Part shown: piece by piece, positions 45,752-57,297 of the stretch
How positions within the stretch are numbered: the first letter of the stretch is position 1
Layout: the number at the start of each line of letters is the position of its first letter
From: Hymenopus coronatus
Taxonomy: Eukaryota; Arthropoda; Insecta; Mantodea; Hymenopodidae
Assembly: GCA_030762935.1 (NCBI GenBank)
Contig: CM060897.1
Span: 113,642,176 to 113,706,175, forward strand
Direction of reading: 5' to 3'
Length of the DNA stretch: 64,000 nucleotides
The notes under the pieces: model-generated
The model's database searches: none
Told to the model about the DNA's origin: nothing
What the model saw: the letters and a program-made list of their open reading frames with translations, nothing else
Translations under genes and position numbers: made by a program

Positions 45752-46240
45752 CGTTTACTTTCTCTGCACGTACTATGTGCATAGTTTACAGAGAAGGTAT
45801 TGCATTACAAACAAAAACTTGATACCATGATTTCATTACAAAACACGTTTTAGGATCCCCTGTATCTAAAAAAAGCATTTCTAGAAAAATGTCAGTGTGT
45901 AAAATGTGTATGGAGTGTGTGCGTTGGTATGTGTGTTGGTGTGTGTATGTTTGTTTAGTGTGTGTGTTGGTATGTGTGTTTGTGTGTGTATGTTTTTGGA
46001 ATGTGTGTGTTGGTATGTGTGGTGTGTGTTGGTATGTGTGGTGTGTGTTGGTATGTGTGTTGGTGTGTGTATGTTTGTGGAGTGCGTGTGTATGTATTAT
46101 GTGTGTTGTCTGTGTTGGTATGTGTGTGAAGTGTGTGTGTTGATATGTGTATGTTTGTGGAGTGTGCGTATTATGAGTGAGTGAGTGTTGGTATGTGTGT
46201 TGGTGTGCGTATGTTTGTGGAGTGTGTGTTTGTATTTATT
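45752..46240 (-). repeat. Family H 3' end with expanded GT-rich satellite
   Basis: Palindrome 'tgcacgtactatgtgcatag' at 45769. From about 45890, the minisatellite position, GT-rich repeats continue for 340 bp ('ggtatgtgtgttggtgtgtg', 'tatgtttgtggagtgtgtg'). No family H sequence returns after it. Confidence 0.85.
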
Positions 46241-46244
46241 TTAC

Positions 46245-47040
46245 AAAAGAGATCTTGTTTTGAGGGCTGGTCCAGAGGTAGAGGACTCTTGATGCGAGTT
46301 GATAGCTAGACTTTTTGCCAAGAGAATAGTGAATGGCTCCTGAGACTACTTTCAGCTTGCTGTAGAACTGTTCGGCTGGTGAAGAAATTGACTGTTGAAT
46401 GATGCTAATTCCAGTTTCTCTATGTAATTGACTATTTCTGACAAATCATGTTGCATTCGTTGAGCTTTGCAATGTTTTGTTTTGAAATGTATGGATACGT
46501 TTGATTTCGGAAGGACTACTTCCTCCCCAAACTGGGTAGGCGTATAGTAGGAGTGGTCTGAATAGATTCGCATAAAGTAGTGTGCAGTTTTTTAGTTTGA
46601 GATAAGATCTTTTGTTGAGAAGAGAGTAGAGGTTTGTCAGTCTTGCTCGGCCTAGTGTGAGTTTATTACTTACATGTGGTTTCTATGTGAGTCGACGGTC
46701 CAGGAGTACACCAAGTTATTTCACTGTTTCTGTCTCAGTTTTCCAGGGCATAGGTTTCGCTGCGAGCGTTACTGCTTTTGCATAGTTCTGTTTGCATAGT
46801 GTAAAGATCATTGCTTCACATTGTTGCTGGTTGAGCGAAATACGCCAGAGTAAAATTAAGTTTAAGGCCTCTTGAAGGTGATTTCTGGCGGTGTGGATAC
46901 TGCAATGTGTTGCGAAGATTGTAGTATTGTCAGCAAACATAGCGATTTGAGCTTTTGGCGTTGTAGGCATATCAGAAGTGTACATGTTGAAAAGAACTGG
47001 TCCCAGGATAGATCCTAGAGGAACTCCTGCTATTAGAAGT
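46245..47040 (-). mobile_element. Jockey-type reverse transcriptase fragment
   Basis: The minus strand reads AGVPLGSILGPVLFN (motif B region, PQGS changed to PLGS), then MYTSDMPTTPKAQIAMFADN. The catalytic FADD is thus FADN. NHLQEALNLILLW and WKTETETVK lead to a stop where YLGV is usual. The frame then continues LGVLLDRRLT, LTLGRARLTNLYSLLNKRS, YANLFRPLLLYAYPVWG. Only a few stops or shifts, so it is relatively young. The 5' side is cut at a junction with a mariner fragment. Confidence 0.88.
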
Positions 47041-47400
47041 GTGACAACTACCTATGCGGACTGAGAATGGACGTTGTGACAGAAAGGAGTACGTTTTTTA
47101 TACGGTTGTCTGGGGATACCGTTGATGAACAGTTTGTATAAACGGCCCTGATGCCAAACTCTTTCCAATAGCTTATTATGCCATTTCACAATGCTATGAA
47201 AATTTGGAACATTTGCACCATATTCCTGCCTTGTACTGCAATTGGGCAGTTCAATTCTGCTAACCAATAATACCATTTCACTGTCTGTTGTACGATGGAA
47301 GCATCTATATAAGACAAGCTGAAAAGCATATTTATAGCTTGACTGTGCGAGCAGATATTTACATTTCTTAGTGGTAACGCTTCAACGAGAAACACTGTAT
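47041..47400 (-). mobile_element. Mariner N-terminal HTH fragment (third lineage)
   Basis: The two overlapping frames 47395-47186 and 47276-47052 together cover NCSTRQEYGANVPNFHSIVK and WHNKLLERG. This resembles the paired HTH region 'R.FR..YG..PP...I..W...F...G' of mariner-like transposases. It stops at the junction with the Jockey-type fragment. No catalytic part is present. Confidence 0.65.
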
Positions 47401-48064
47401 TTTATTAAAGCAAGAATTCCGGTCATTTTATTATGATACAGAATAATTATTTTGATTTTCATAATTTTGGTCAAATATCACAGTTGAACAACTTTAGACT
47501 CTGTATATGTTGAGTTCTCACGGATTTCACACTTCCGTTAATATAACTCTTCCTTTTCCTTCGTAGGAAAACTAAAAACTGTGAACCATGACAAATTGTG
47601 AGGGTAAAATGTAACTTCCTTTGTTATTGATATAGACTTTAGCCAATTTACAAAGGTAAGAGAGGCAGAAACTGCTACGGAAAGTAGAGCAGCAACGGAG
47701 TTAATTAATTTTTGCGGCTCTTAAAAAAAAAGGAAGACTCAATTATAATGAAAACGAGGGTTTTAATTAAAAACAATATCTAAGTCGTGAGTTTGCCTCA
47801 AGTCATAATGGTGTGGTGTAAGTGACCCTTTTGTTTTAAATCTTAGATCCAAGTAGTACAAGCTTTTATTTCTTTCCTTTACATTCTCTTACCGTTTTTA
47901 ATTATATTAAATAATGTCCGCACGTACGTGGTTTTGTAGAAGAGTGGGCTAAGATTTGCCCTAGCTCTTTGTGTAAAATATATAAATAAATACAATGTTT
48001 ATGAAAAACTGAAATGTTTGTCATTTTAATGGGCTCATAAATGAGCGCACATAGTTACAAGAAT
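47401..48064. other. Unassigned AT-rich DNA
   Basis: The first part may be the 5' untranslated region of the adjoining mariner. Otherwise nothing recognised. Confidence 0.4.
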
Positions 48065-48896
48065 AAAACTCTGACGTGTTCCATTTACCTAACTTTTACT
48101 AGCTGTTCCAGATACAAACTTTTCATACAAAAGATTACTACTTTATCTACAATACTGTCATTAGCATAATTGGTCTTATTACTTGTGAATAGAAGGAAAA
48201 TAAGGTAATACATTATGCTAAAGCAATATTCAAGTTTTTAAAAGTTATCTATGTTTGTGAAACTATTGAGGTTTGGTTCGCTTTCCGTGATCCCGTTTCA
48301 GAAAAGTTAGGTATTTTAAAACTGAAACTAATAACAAGGAATGCCTCAGCTCTACATAAAAACATAATTTTAAATAAATTATGTGCTTTAAATGAGACCT
48401 ACATTTCTTCTGTCTCTTACGATTTAACCGTTATGAAAAATTCTGCAAAACTCATGCTGATTAAAAAGGTCTTCAGATGCTATTCTCAGAAAATTTAAAA
48501 TATTACTTTTATTTGTGATGTAAATATATTTAATATATTGTATTATAATCAAAATTCTTAAAGCTATTTTTGAGAAAAATAAACTTTTCAAACATTGTTG
48601 AATGTAAAGGGTAGTTTGTGTGGGGGAATTTTCTTGAAAATCTTGTCATATACTTGGAAAATACTTAACATTAATACGAAGTTTGGTATTTTCGAGTCCC
48701 TTCGTTTTTGAGCTATACTGTCCACAGACACTCTCACAGAGGCCTTTTTCTAAAATTGCTTTTTTTTTGGACTCAGTGGAACTTAAAACATATTTCCGAT
48801 GAAATCTCGATATCGAAATTTTGTTTGAAATACAATACCATCCCCAGCTATTATGTACATTGTATGAGCATACATACTAGATAAAGAAAAAGTTGA
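48065..48896 (+). repeat. Family H copy, full length, old
   Basis: 5' end 'actctgacgtgttccattta'; 3' palindrome 'ctattatgtacattgtatga' followed by 'ctagataaagaaaaag'. Confidence 0.88.
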
Positions 48897-49003
48897 AAAA
48901 GAGAAAAAGTTTCATTATTAGCTACACGAGAGAAAAGTGTTTTGTGTTCCATTCATAAGACTTTCTCCATCTGTTCTACAAATTATTTGTCTATCTACTT
49001 AAG

Positions 49004-49213
49004 AGCAGCGCCGTGGCATTATACGGCCGGGGTTCGATCCCAAGCGACCACATGTGAGATCTGTGGTGGACAAAGTGGCACTGAGGCGGGTTTTCTCCGG
49101 GTACTCCGGTTTCCCCCGCCATCGCATTCCACCGGTGTTCCATTATCATTCATCTATCATCATGCGGTGCCATAAGTAGTTAAAGCTGGCGTTAAACACT
49201 ACAAAAAAAAAAA
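49004..49213 (+). mobile_element. SINE-B, A box deleted
   Basis: 'cagcgccgtggcattatacg' lacks most of the A-box region. Box B 'ggggttcgatccc' and the central 'tttctccgggtactccggtt' are intact. A-tail at 49201-49213. Confidence 0.85.
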
Positions 49214-49540
49214 GCGCTCGCCACCTACGAGGTTCGATCCCAGGCGACCGCATGTGAGATTTGTGATGGACATAGCGGCGCACGGGCGGGTAAAATGGCT
49301 GACTTAATAGGTGATAGATTGTAAATCTATTAAGGAGATTTTTTTTTCTTTGTGGTATACCTCGACGATATTCAGATTATCCAGATGCCTACACCTCATG
49401 AAATATTGTATCACCAATAGGATCAATAATTTCTCCGGGTTCTGCAGTTTCCCCAGCCGTCGCATTCCATCTGTGCTCCATCTTAATTCCATGTATGATT
49501 AATGTTATCACCTGCGATACCATAGTAGTAAACGCAAGCT
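49214..49540 (+). mobile_element. Second SINE-B, with a 138-bp insertion
   Basis: Directly follows the A-tail of the first. Its body stops at 'gcgcacgggcggg' (49290) and resumes at 'tttctccgggttctgcagtt' (49431). The intervening 49291-49428 is unrelated AT-rich DNA with no clear duplication at its ends. Confidence 0.75.
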
Positions 49541-50084
49541 AACTTATACTAACTGAGATAAATAATAACAGAAATGCTTAATCACTTGGTGTTTACATAA
49601 AAGGAAAATAAGGGAAAACACTAGGCTAAAGCGGTAAACAAAACTTTTAAAACTGTCACCATGGGATTGATTTTGAAATTCGCTTTACATGGTGGAGTAA
49701 AACAAATGAAAACTAGCTAAAGATTTCCCGTTTGAGAAAGGAATTTTAAAATTGAAACGAATAACAAGGATTATCTCGAAAATGTTATCTCTACAAACAT
49801 GTAAATAATATAAAACATTTTTAAGCTTCTCTATATGTTATGTGAAACCATAGTCATTCCAGTTTAAAAGGATGTAAGGTTTATTTAAATATTCCGATTC
49901 TAAGTGGACTAAAATAGATTTACAAATGTGTTGGGAAAAGTTTTGCGAGAAAATAGGTCTTAACGTTGTAAGTGCCTATTAATAAGCATGCGCCTACACT
50001 GATAGTTTAAGTTAATTGGTAGTTAAAATGCATCGACTGGGAAAAATGAACGTGAAATACATGACATGAAAAGTGATAATGCAT

Positions 50085-50235
50085 CAATTGGTGGAATGAG
50101 TGGCTGGGGAGGACCCGGAGAAAACCCGCCCACACTCCGTTTCGTCCATCACAAATTCCACATAGCCCCTTGGTATCGAACCCAGGCCGCCTAGGTGGGA
50201 TTAGGGTGGTCTAATAACTCAGCCGCCTTTGGATA
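50085..50235 (-). mobile_element. SINE-B, partial
   Basis: Minus strand: head 'gcggctgagttattagacca', box B 'gggttcgatacc', central 'gttttctccgggtcctcc'. The 3' part is missing. Confidence 0.7.
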
Positions 50236-50269
50236 ATGTATTATTAAGAATAATTTTATAATTTTCTCA

Positions 50270-50526
50270 ATTTTTTTATAAATGTCACCTTAAACTTTAC
50301 TCAAATAATAAGTTATTCTTCGCTTCATATATCTTTGTTTTACTCGTGCCCATGAAAAAAGGAATCGAATATTATTGTTTCAAATAACGACCAGCTTTTA
50401 AAAATTCGATTATTGTTTTAGACAAGTTATTGCCTTATTTTGCTTCTACTCACAACGAAACAAGTAATAAAACAAACCTGATAATGTTTATTTCGATTAT
50501 GAGTTAAATAAAGATAATCTTCATGA
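50270..50526 (-). repeat. Family H 5' third
   Basis: 'acgaccagcttttaaaaatt' and 'gccttattttgcttctactc' identify it. The 5' terminus is replaced by the start of an inverted copy. Confidence 0.7.
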
Positions 50527-51369
50527 AAAAATCCGATATGTTCCATTCCCATAATTTTTTCTTCATTTCTATAATACATTATTGTTAATAGGCTCACTCA
50601 TTTATGCTTGATGCTAATCAAGGTAAACATTACCAGAAATGGTCGTATTACTTGCTTCTTTATAAGTAGATTAGAAATAAGGGAATACACTAGGCTAAAC
50701 TGACAATCAAATGTTTTAAAATGTGGTTACTGTGAAATTAAAATCAGTTTCTTTGCATGGCCAGGAGTTGATAAGTTTCAGTATGAGAAAACGTTTAAGT
50801 ATTTTAAAACTGAAAACAATAACAAGAAAGATTTCGAAAACGGTCTACTTCACGAAAAAAAGCTATATGACATATTTTAAGTAGATTTACATTTTTGTGT
50901 AGTAAATTTGTGCCTATCTGTTACAGTTTACCAGTTATGCAAACTTCAGAAATATTCATCCAGAATAAATCGGTCTTAAGATGCTATTCTCGGAATATTC
51001 AGAATACACATTTTTTGTCATGTAAATGTCTTAAATATAAGAGGTTTTAATCAAAATCGTTAGAGCCATTTTGTGAGAAAATTAAACTTTTAGGTTAGTT
51101 GGGGATGGGGGAGTTTCTTGAAAATCTTCATGTCGCATCCTTGGAAGAAACTGAACCTAGATAGCAAGTTTGATATTTAACGGACTTTTCGTTGTTAGCT
51201 ATGCTGCTCACAGACACACTCACTCACACGGACATTTTTCTAAAAATGCTTTTTTGGCTTCAGAGGGTCCCAGAAAAGGTACCTCCAGTGGAATCTCGGT
51301 ACCTGAAGTTTTGGATGCAATACAATACTTTCTTTATTCTCTATGTGCATAGTACGTTTAGAGAAAGTA
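50527..51369 (+). repeat. Family H copy, full length
   Basis: 5' end 'aaatccgatatgttccattc'. The 3' end 'gtacgtttagagaaagta' is cut by a mariner inserted at its TA. Confidence 0.9.
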
Positions 51370-52560
51370 TTAGGGCCGTTAATAAATCCTTAGAAAATCC
51401 AAGAAAAGTTTGCATTTAGTAGCTATTGTCTCCTACTAATGACAGTTAAAGTTTCAGCTTTTTTCCATGTGGTTTCGTGTCTCGAGTCAATTGAATCAAC
51501 AATTTTTTGCCTACTTATAAATATGGAAATAAACAAGTTTCCTGCGGTGATTAAACACTTCTATTTAAAAGACTTAACACCAAAAAGAGATATAAGCAGA
51601 GTTGGATCAAATTCATGGCACTCCTGCTCCTGAGTTTACAGAAATTTACAATTGGGTAAATCAATTTTAAAGTGGCCGTACATCCACAAATGGTGAACAT
51701 CGTTACAGGGGTCCAATAGGAAGACTTCTTTAAAAATGATTGACAAAATCCCGGATTCGGTTTTGAGGGATCAACGAATCAAAGTTCGAGAAATAGTAGA
51801 GGGTCTAGGCACACAAAAAGGTACAGTGTTGTCAATTTTGTACCAAAAATTAGGTCTGACAAAGGTCTCGGCAAGTTGGGTGCCGCATTTGCTCTCAATG
51901 GAGAATAATTGCAATCGTGTGATCATTTCGGAAACTGGTTTGGCACCTTTCCTTCGCAATTCTGAAGAGTACCTGCATCGATAAATAATTTTGGATGAAA
52001 CATAAGCACACTACTACACTCCAGAGATAAAAGTACAGTCGATACTGTGGGTTTTAGGCAAACCGGCTCCGAAAAAGGAAAATGTGAAATCTGCAGAGAA
52101 GGTTTTTTGGGATTCTCGCGGAATCATCTATATTTATTACTTACAAAAAGGAAATACGATAAATGGAGAGTGTTATGCATCGTTATTGTACCGGTTGAAT
52201 GGAGATATCAAGAAAATACACCCTCGTCTGGCAAAGAAAGATTCTCTTTCAGCATACATGCGCAGTTTCGATGGCGAAAATTGTGGAATTTAGGTTCAAA
52301 TTACTATATCATCCACTGTATTCACCATATTTGGCCTCTAATGATTATTTTTATTTATATACTTCAAAAAGTGGCTCGGTGGAAAACGATTCACGTCTAA
52401 TGAAGAGGTCTCTCCCAAACAGATACCTATTTAGAGGGCCTTCCGAAATCCTGAAAAAATTGTATCGAGCTAAATTAGATTATGTTGAAAAATAAAACAA
52501 AATCTACTAATAGCATTTGTTTTTTCTATCTTTTTCTAAGGACTTATTGAACATCCTACG
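51370..52560 (+). mobile_element. Mariner, TIRs present, transposase broken
   Basis: The left end (ttagggccgttaataaatcc) and inverse right end (cgtaggatgttcaataagtc) agree with the ends of 56086-57295. TA lies at 51368-51369 and 52561-52562. Translation: VIKHFYLKDLTPK (HTH start), MIDKIPDSVLRDQRIKVREI, VPHLLSMENNCNRV, then LDET with the first catalytic Asp and a stop for the usual Trp. YHPLYSPYLASNDYFY holds the third Asp; LDYVEK ends the protein. The 'HDNAR' block is eroded. At least three stops or frameshifts separate the open segments. Confidence 0.88.
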
Positions 52561-52562
52561 TA

Positions 52563-53769
52563 ATAGCTTGTTTGCAGAACAGGTAATATATGAATGGATC
52601 TCACATATTTTTAAATCCTTGGATGTGCGGAGAGGCGGAGACCAGAAAGTAATCTGTGTCGAAGCTAGAGTGAGACTCGGCCATATAACATTCACGTTGG
52701 CTGGTTATTGTCGAGCCAGGCAGTGTATATTACAGCAGCTAAGGTCATGAATCACGTGCACTGAGGATTCTGTACTTACCCGACGGTGGTTTACAGGATA
52801 ACACACATTATACCTTGTCCTGCAGACCTGTATCAAACACGTTAACGCTGTCTTTTGCAAAAGATCTATGCACGTTTCCTATGGGGATATCTGCATGAGC
52901 CGTGGCATCGCCTGTTCAAGGGGGGAGTTATCGTAAAACTACATGGAACCCTAGGCATACAACAGTGCACATGCATCTTGCATATGGACACCAGCTGCTG
53001 AGATGTAAACAAACATATTCCTATCTCTCAGGAGATCCATTGTCGAATTAAATGACATAGAAAATTGACTGGAGCGATATTGTCGAAAAATCTTATTGTA
53101 GCTGACGTTCGTATGTTTTATCTCCTGTCTTGGTTATTGGCAACAAGGGGACAATTCAGTTAGCCAACCTTCACTTTTAATAACTGTCAGTACCAGAATC
53201 ATACTTTCAATTAATTCATTTGCAATGTTTATTTAAAGTTGTATCTAGTTCATAATGCATTTAGTTCAAAAAAGGAGTAAAAATAATCATTATTTGTATT
53301 TCTTATGAATGAGATGAGCGCAATAACCTCAAATAAAGTGTTTGTTTCCATTTCATGTATTATTTATTAAAAGCTGAAATAAAATAATTGTTCCGTATTT
53401 ATATTGTTACTACTGTGACTCGTACATCGGGCGTAGACACGGTCGAACATATCATAATGCAGGAGGCAGTGCAGAAACAAAATAAAACATTCGGTAAATA
53501 AGCGTGGTCGAATGCGTCATCTACTATTTGAGAATGAATCATAATCTGATAAAATGTCCCTTCCTAAATATTATAAATTATTAATAGTCTATTTCGCTGA
53601 ATTGTCTTACCAAATACAGCTTGTTTTCATCTCTTAGAGCAATTCACTCCCATCGCTTCGCCCCAATCTATCGACAAGATGAAAACACTTGTGGTATTGC
53701 TTGATAATAGTTTTCCAGAGTTTTTCATCCTCTTTACAACCCATAGTAATTTAAGGCAGTTAGTAGTTT
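52563..53769. other. Unassigned, partly average GC
   Basis: Contains no repeat I can match. 52600-52750 and 52760-53040 are less AT-rich. A 77-codon frame ending at 52750 has no motif. Confidence 0.35.
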
Positions 53770-53992
53770 GTTACTTTCTCTAGCACGCATGTCCATTCAA
53801 TGTGCACAGTAGCTAGAGAAGGTACTGCATTCCATCCAAAAATTCGATGTCGAGATTTTCCCGGAAATGCATGTTTTGAGGTCTACTGAGTCAGAAATAA
53901 CATGTTTATAAAATATCCTTGTGTTAGTTTCTCTGGATAGCATAGCTTAAATACCAAACTTAGTATTTATATTTAGTATCTTCCAAGGATGC
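53770..53992 (-). repeat. Family H 3' quarter
   Basis: 'tttctctagcacgcatgtcc' at the palindrome, then to 'cttccaaggatgc', where it breaks off. Confidence 0.75.
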
Positions 53993-54251
53993 TCCATCAT
54001 CACCTTTCATATCATCCATTCCGCTGGTATTTCATATCATCCACTTCCTTACGCTCATGCCATGGGTCAACCTCACGTTCCAGGATCTGCATTCTGTAGT
54101 TTAGTGCCTTTGGCTCCCTGACAGACTTCTGACCCCTAGGCATTAGTTTGTAAGCCCTAGTTCTAAAAACAATAAGGGGAGGGTAAGCCGACCTCTAATG
54201 TTACAACTCAAACCTAGGGCGGTGGCACACCGCACTTGGTATAACTGGAGC
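53993..54251. other. Unassigned; possibly 3' part of a retroposon
   Basis: Average GC, no frame longer than 60 codons. It starts exactly at the family H break and ends at a LINE segment. Confidence 0.3.
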
Positions 54252-54513
54252 TCGAAGATGCTAAAATAAATGTAGTTATAGATACTGGCTGCGAATAGTT
54301 AAAGTTGACCAAACAACTCTTGAGAGGAAAGTGTTGTCAGCTTCAAATAAATAGCTTAGAGCGTCCAAAAGGCTAGCGGCGGGGCTACAACGGGGATAAA
54401 CTAAAATAGACTTAAACGCTAGGATAGCAAAAATAGACCTAACGCCGTGAAAAAGGTAAAAAGACGATCGTGTGTTATAAAAAGGCAAGACAGAATAAAT
54501 CATAATTGGAGCT
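54252..54513 (+). mobile_element. LINE segment, left of a family H insertion
   Basis: The frame YWLRIVKVDQTTLERKVLSAS aligns with YWLRIIKGDQTILRA of the minus-strand LINE at 8510-8550. DNA identity continues for about 240 bp, so both are copies of one LINE family. It continues at 55400. Confidence 0.8.
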
Positions 54514-55399
54514 AAAAAATCTGATGTGTTCCATTCATATGACTTTCTCTATATCTCTGCAACAAATTATTGTTTAAAAGCTTATGCTTCTATTTACTTC
54601 ATACAAATCGAGAAAAGAATCAGCAGAAATAGTCCTATTTCTTGCTTCCTTGTAAGTAGAAGCGAAATAAGGGAGTACTATAGGTTAAAGTGATAGTCAA
54701 AAGTTGGTTTCTATGTGACAGAAGTTCCTTTTTATTTTTTTTTTTGTATGAACTGGAATTGCTAAGCTCCTGTATGAGATAAGCATGTTTTTTAAATCTG
54801 AAACCAAAAAATAAGGAGTATCTCAAAGACGATCAACACCATGAAAGAAATGTATATGAAATAAATGGTGTGTTTTAAAGTGGTCTACATTTTTTTTGGT
54901 ACATTTTTGTCCATCTCTTACGGTTTAGCAATTATACAAAATTCCGTAAAGTTCACCCAGAATGAAATAGTCTTCAGAGGCTATTCCCAGAGAATTCAAG
55001 ATATACATTTTATTTGTCAGGTAAATATCTTTAATATACGCTATTTTAATCAAAATCGTTAGAGCCATTTTTGAGAAAATCAAAATTTTCGAAAAAGTTC
55101 CATGTAAAGGGTAGTTTGGGGTGGGGGGATTTTTCTCAAAATCTTAGTGTCGCATCCCTGAAAGGTACTAAACTTAAATACCAAGTTTGGTGTTTTAGCG
55201 ACTTTTCGTTTTGAGTTATCGTGTTCACAGTCACACTGACCGTCGGACACACACGGAACTTTTTCTGAAAATACTTTTTTTGGATACAAGGGACCCTAAA
55301 ACATATATTTCCGGTGAAATCTCGGTATCGAATTGTTCGGTGGAGTGCAATACCTTCTCTATACACTATGTACATAGTACGTGTAGAGAAAGTAAAAAT
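54514..55399 (+). repeat. Family H reference copy, full length
   Basis: The clearest complete copy. From the left: 'aatctgatgtgttccattca'; the subterminal ACTTTCTCTATA (ACTTTCTCTACA in most copies); a 'cgaaataagggagtac' block; 'ggcta ttcccag' (with a gap) near 54980; and a G-run 'gtttggggtgggggga' at 55115. An internal palindrome lies near 55176-55196, then a short minisatellite (55225-55255) and 'ccggtgaaatctcggtatcg'. It ends in the long palindrome 55355-55395 and 'gtaaaaatt'. I infer a non-autonomous Helentron-like element; a foldback or MITE-type element is the main alternative. It splits a LINE, whose undisturbed paralogue is at about 8290. Confidence 0.93.
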
Positions 55400-55830
55400 T
55401 AAAAAAAAATGGGCGGAATAAAGAAATACATGCTTTAAAGTTGGGTATGAAACAGAGGACGAAAATGGCGTGACTTAGGTTGGGAGGGTGGAAAGCTGAT
55501 AATGCTATTGATGAATGATGTTAGGAGGATTTGTCCATTATGCGGGAAACAGGAAAACTGGACGCTTATTTTGGCAGTTCGTGTGCTGACGGAGATTGCT
55601 CAAAAAAAGAAATAATACCTGAGGCACTTTTAGCTTCAAAGCTAAGAGATAAGCTATTTGTGTAAATAATGAATAAACATATCTGACATATGAGCATCTA
55701 TATGTGTGTGAATATGTGGGTGTAGGTGATCGTTCAAATGTGTGGATGTATGATATCAGAGTGTTCATGTTTATGCCATTGTAATAGCGCAATTGATTTA
55801 AGAGTATGCACTTAATAAATACCACCACCA
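55400..55830 (+). mobile_element. LINE segment, right of the family H insertion
   Basis: Resumes at 'gggcggaataaagaaataca' and gives the knuckle RRICPLCGKQENWTLILAV, equivalent to RSICSLCEDQEDWTNILAE at 8140-8190. The 3' region ends in a (CCA)n run near 55822-55838. Confidence 0.78.
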
Positions 55831-55838
55831 CCACCACT

Positions 55839-56083
55839 GTTATAGATAAATATAATAAATCGAAGAACTTCCTAGATAGCTTTAAAGTAAGAGCGGCTTA
55901 AACCGTTCGCCTGGTCTTTGACTGTCTGCTGTCTCTGCGGGCGCTCTCTCGCAGGTCTCAACAATAGTAGACTCTCAAAGATAAGTCATTGTGGGGGAAT
56001 TCGACTCTATTATCCGTCTTAGACTTTGTTTTTTGATACGATTATTTAATATAACTTGCTATTTGTACCCATTTCTTTACTTA
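55839..56083. other. Unassigned
   Basis: Nothing recognised. Mildly GC-richer at 55890-55960. Confidence 0.35.
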
Positions 56084-56085
56084 TA

Positions 56086-57295
56086 CGAGGAGCGTTCAAT
56101 ATGTTCTTAGAAAAAGATAGAAACACTTTACAACTGAATCTTCTTTTAGCTCGATATATTTTTCCCAACCTTCAAAAGTAGAATTTTGGAATATCGTCAA
56201 AAGAGACATTTCACCGAGCCACTTTTTCAAGCTTGGAAATAAAAAAACATCACTGGGGCCAAATCTGGTGAATATGGTGGTTGTTGTAGCAATTTCAACC
56301 TTAATTCTACAATTTTCTTCATCGAAACTGCGCAGATGTACGACCGTGCATTGTCTTGATGGGAGAGGATTTTTTTTCTTTGCCAGATGAGGGCACTTTT
56401 TCTTGACTTCTTCGTTCAACCGGAGCAAAGCGATGCATAACACTTTTCATATATCGTTCTTCCTTTCTGCAAGTAATCAATGAAGATAATTCTGCCTGTA
56501 TCCCCCCCCCCATCAAAAACAAGGATGCCACCTTATCGGCCGAATAAACCACTTTGGTGACTTTGTAGTCGGTTTCCTTTAAAACCAAATTTTCTATTGT
56601 AATTTTGTCTCTGGAATGTAGCAGTGTATCCATGTTTCATCCAAAATTATCTATCGCCGCAAAAAGTCATCAGAAGAAAATCTTGTGACAGAAAATTGCC
56701 AAATAGCCTACAAATCGATCACACGATTGCGTTTATGCTCCATTGAGAGCGAATGCGGGCCCCACCTTGCCTAGATCTTCGGCAAACCAACAATTAATGA
56801 ACAATTAAAAACACTCTACATTGTGATATGCCTGTGGTCTCAACTATTTCATAACTTGGATTCGTATTCACTTAATACCACATCGTGGAATTTGTCAATA
56901 ATTTTGAAGAAAGTAACTTGCACTGGACGTCCCGAACGATGTTCATCATTTGTCGATGTACGGCCAGTTTAATCACATTTATCCAATTGTAAATTGTTGC
57001 AAACACAGAAGCGGATATTCCATGAATTTCATTAAACTTGGCTTTGATTTCCTTCGGTGTTAAACTTTTTAAATAGAAGTGTTTATCACCGCAAGAGACT
57101 AGTTTTTTCCCCATCTTTCTAAATAAACGCAAGCTTGCTGTTGATTCAATTCCAATGGGAACAAAACCACATAATGGATATAGATGAAACTTTAACTCTC
57201 ATCTTGTAGGAGATGATGCTTACTAACTTCAAATGTTTTTGAATAATACAAATGCAATTTCTTGAATTTTCTAAAGACTTATTGAACGCCCCTTG
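56086..57295 (-). mobile_element. Mariner, TIRs present, transposase broken
   Basis: Ends 'cgaggagcgttcaatatgtt' and inverse of 'acttattgaacgccccttg', TA on both sides. Minus-strand segments: MGKKLVSCGDKHFYLKSLTP with IKAKFNEIHGISASVFAT (HTH); MDTLLHSRDKITIENLV; QDNARSYICAVSMKKIVEL (second Asp); GPSDVFLFPSLKKWLGE (third Asp, after a one-base deletion); EKYIELKEDSVVK (C-terminus). At least three frameshifts. Same lineage as 51370-52560 but opposite orientation. Confidence 0.9.
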
Positions 57296-57297
57296 TA

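Larger units (their letters stand above)
48938..49870 (+). repeat. Family H copy heavily interrupted by SINE-B
   Basis: The 5' end 'gtgttttgtgttccattcat' is followed after 65 bp by SINE insertions (49004-49540), then family sequence from 'aactgagataaataataaca' on. The 3' half is lost. Confidence 0.75.

Noticed and set aside
45889..46184. Two overlapping Cys/Val/Met-rich frames of 84-92 codons
   Set aside because: They are translations of the GT-rich satellite.
52047..52400. 117-codon plus-strand frame as an independent gene
   Set aside because: It overlaps the broken mariner in a different reading frame. The transposase similarity is in the neighbouring frames.
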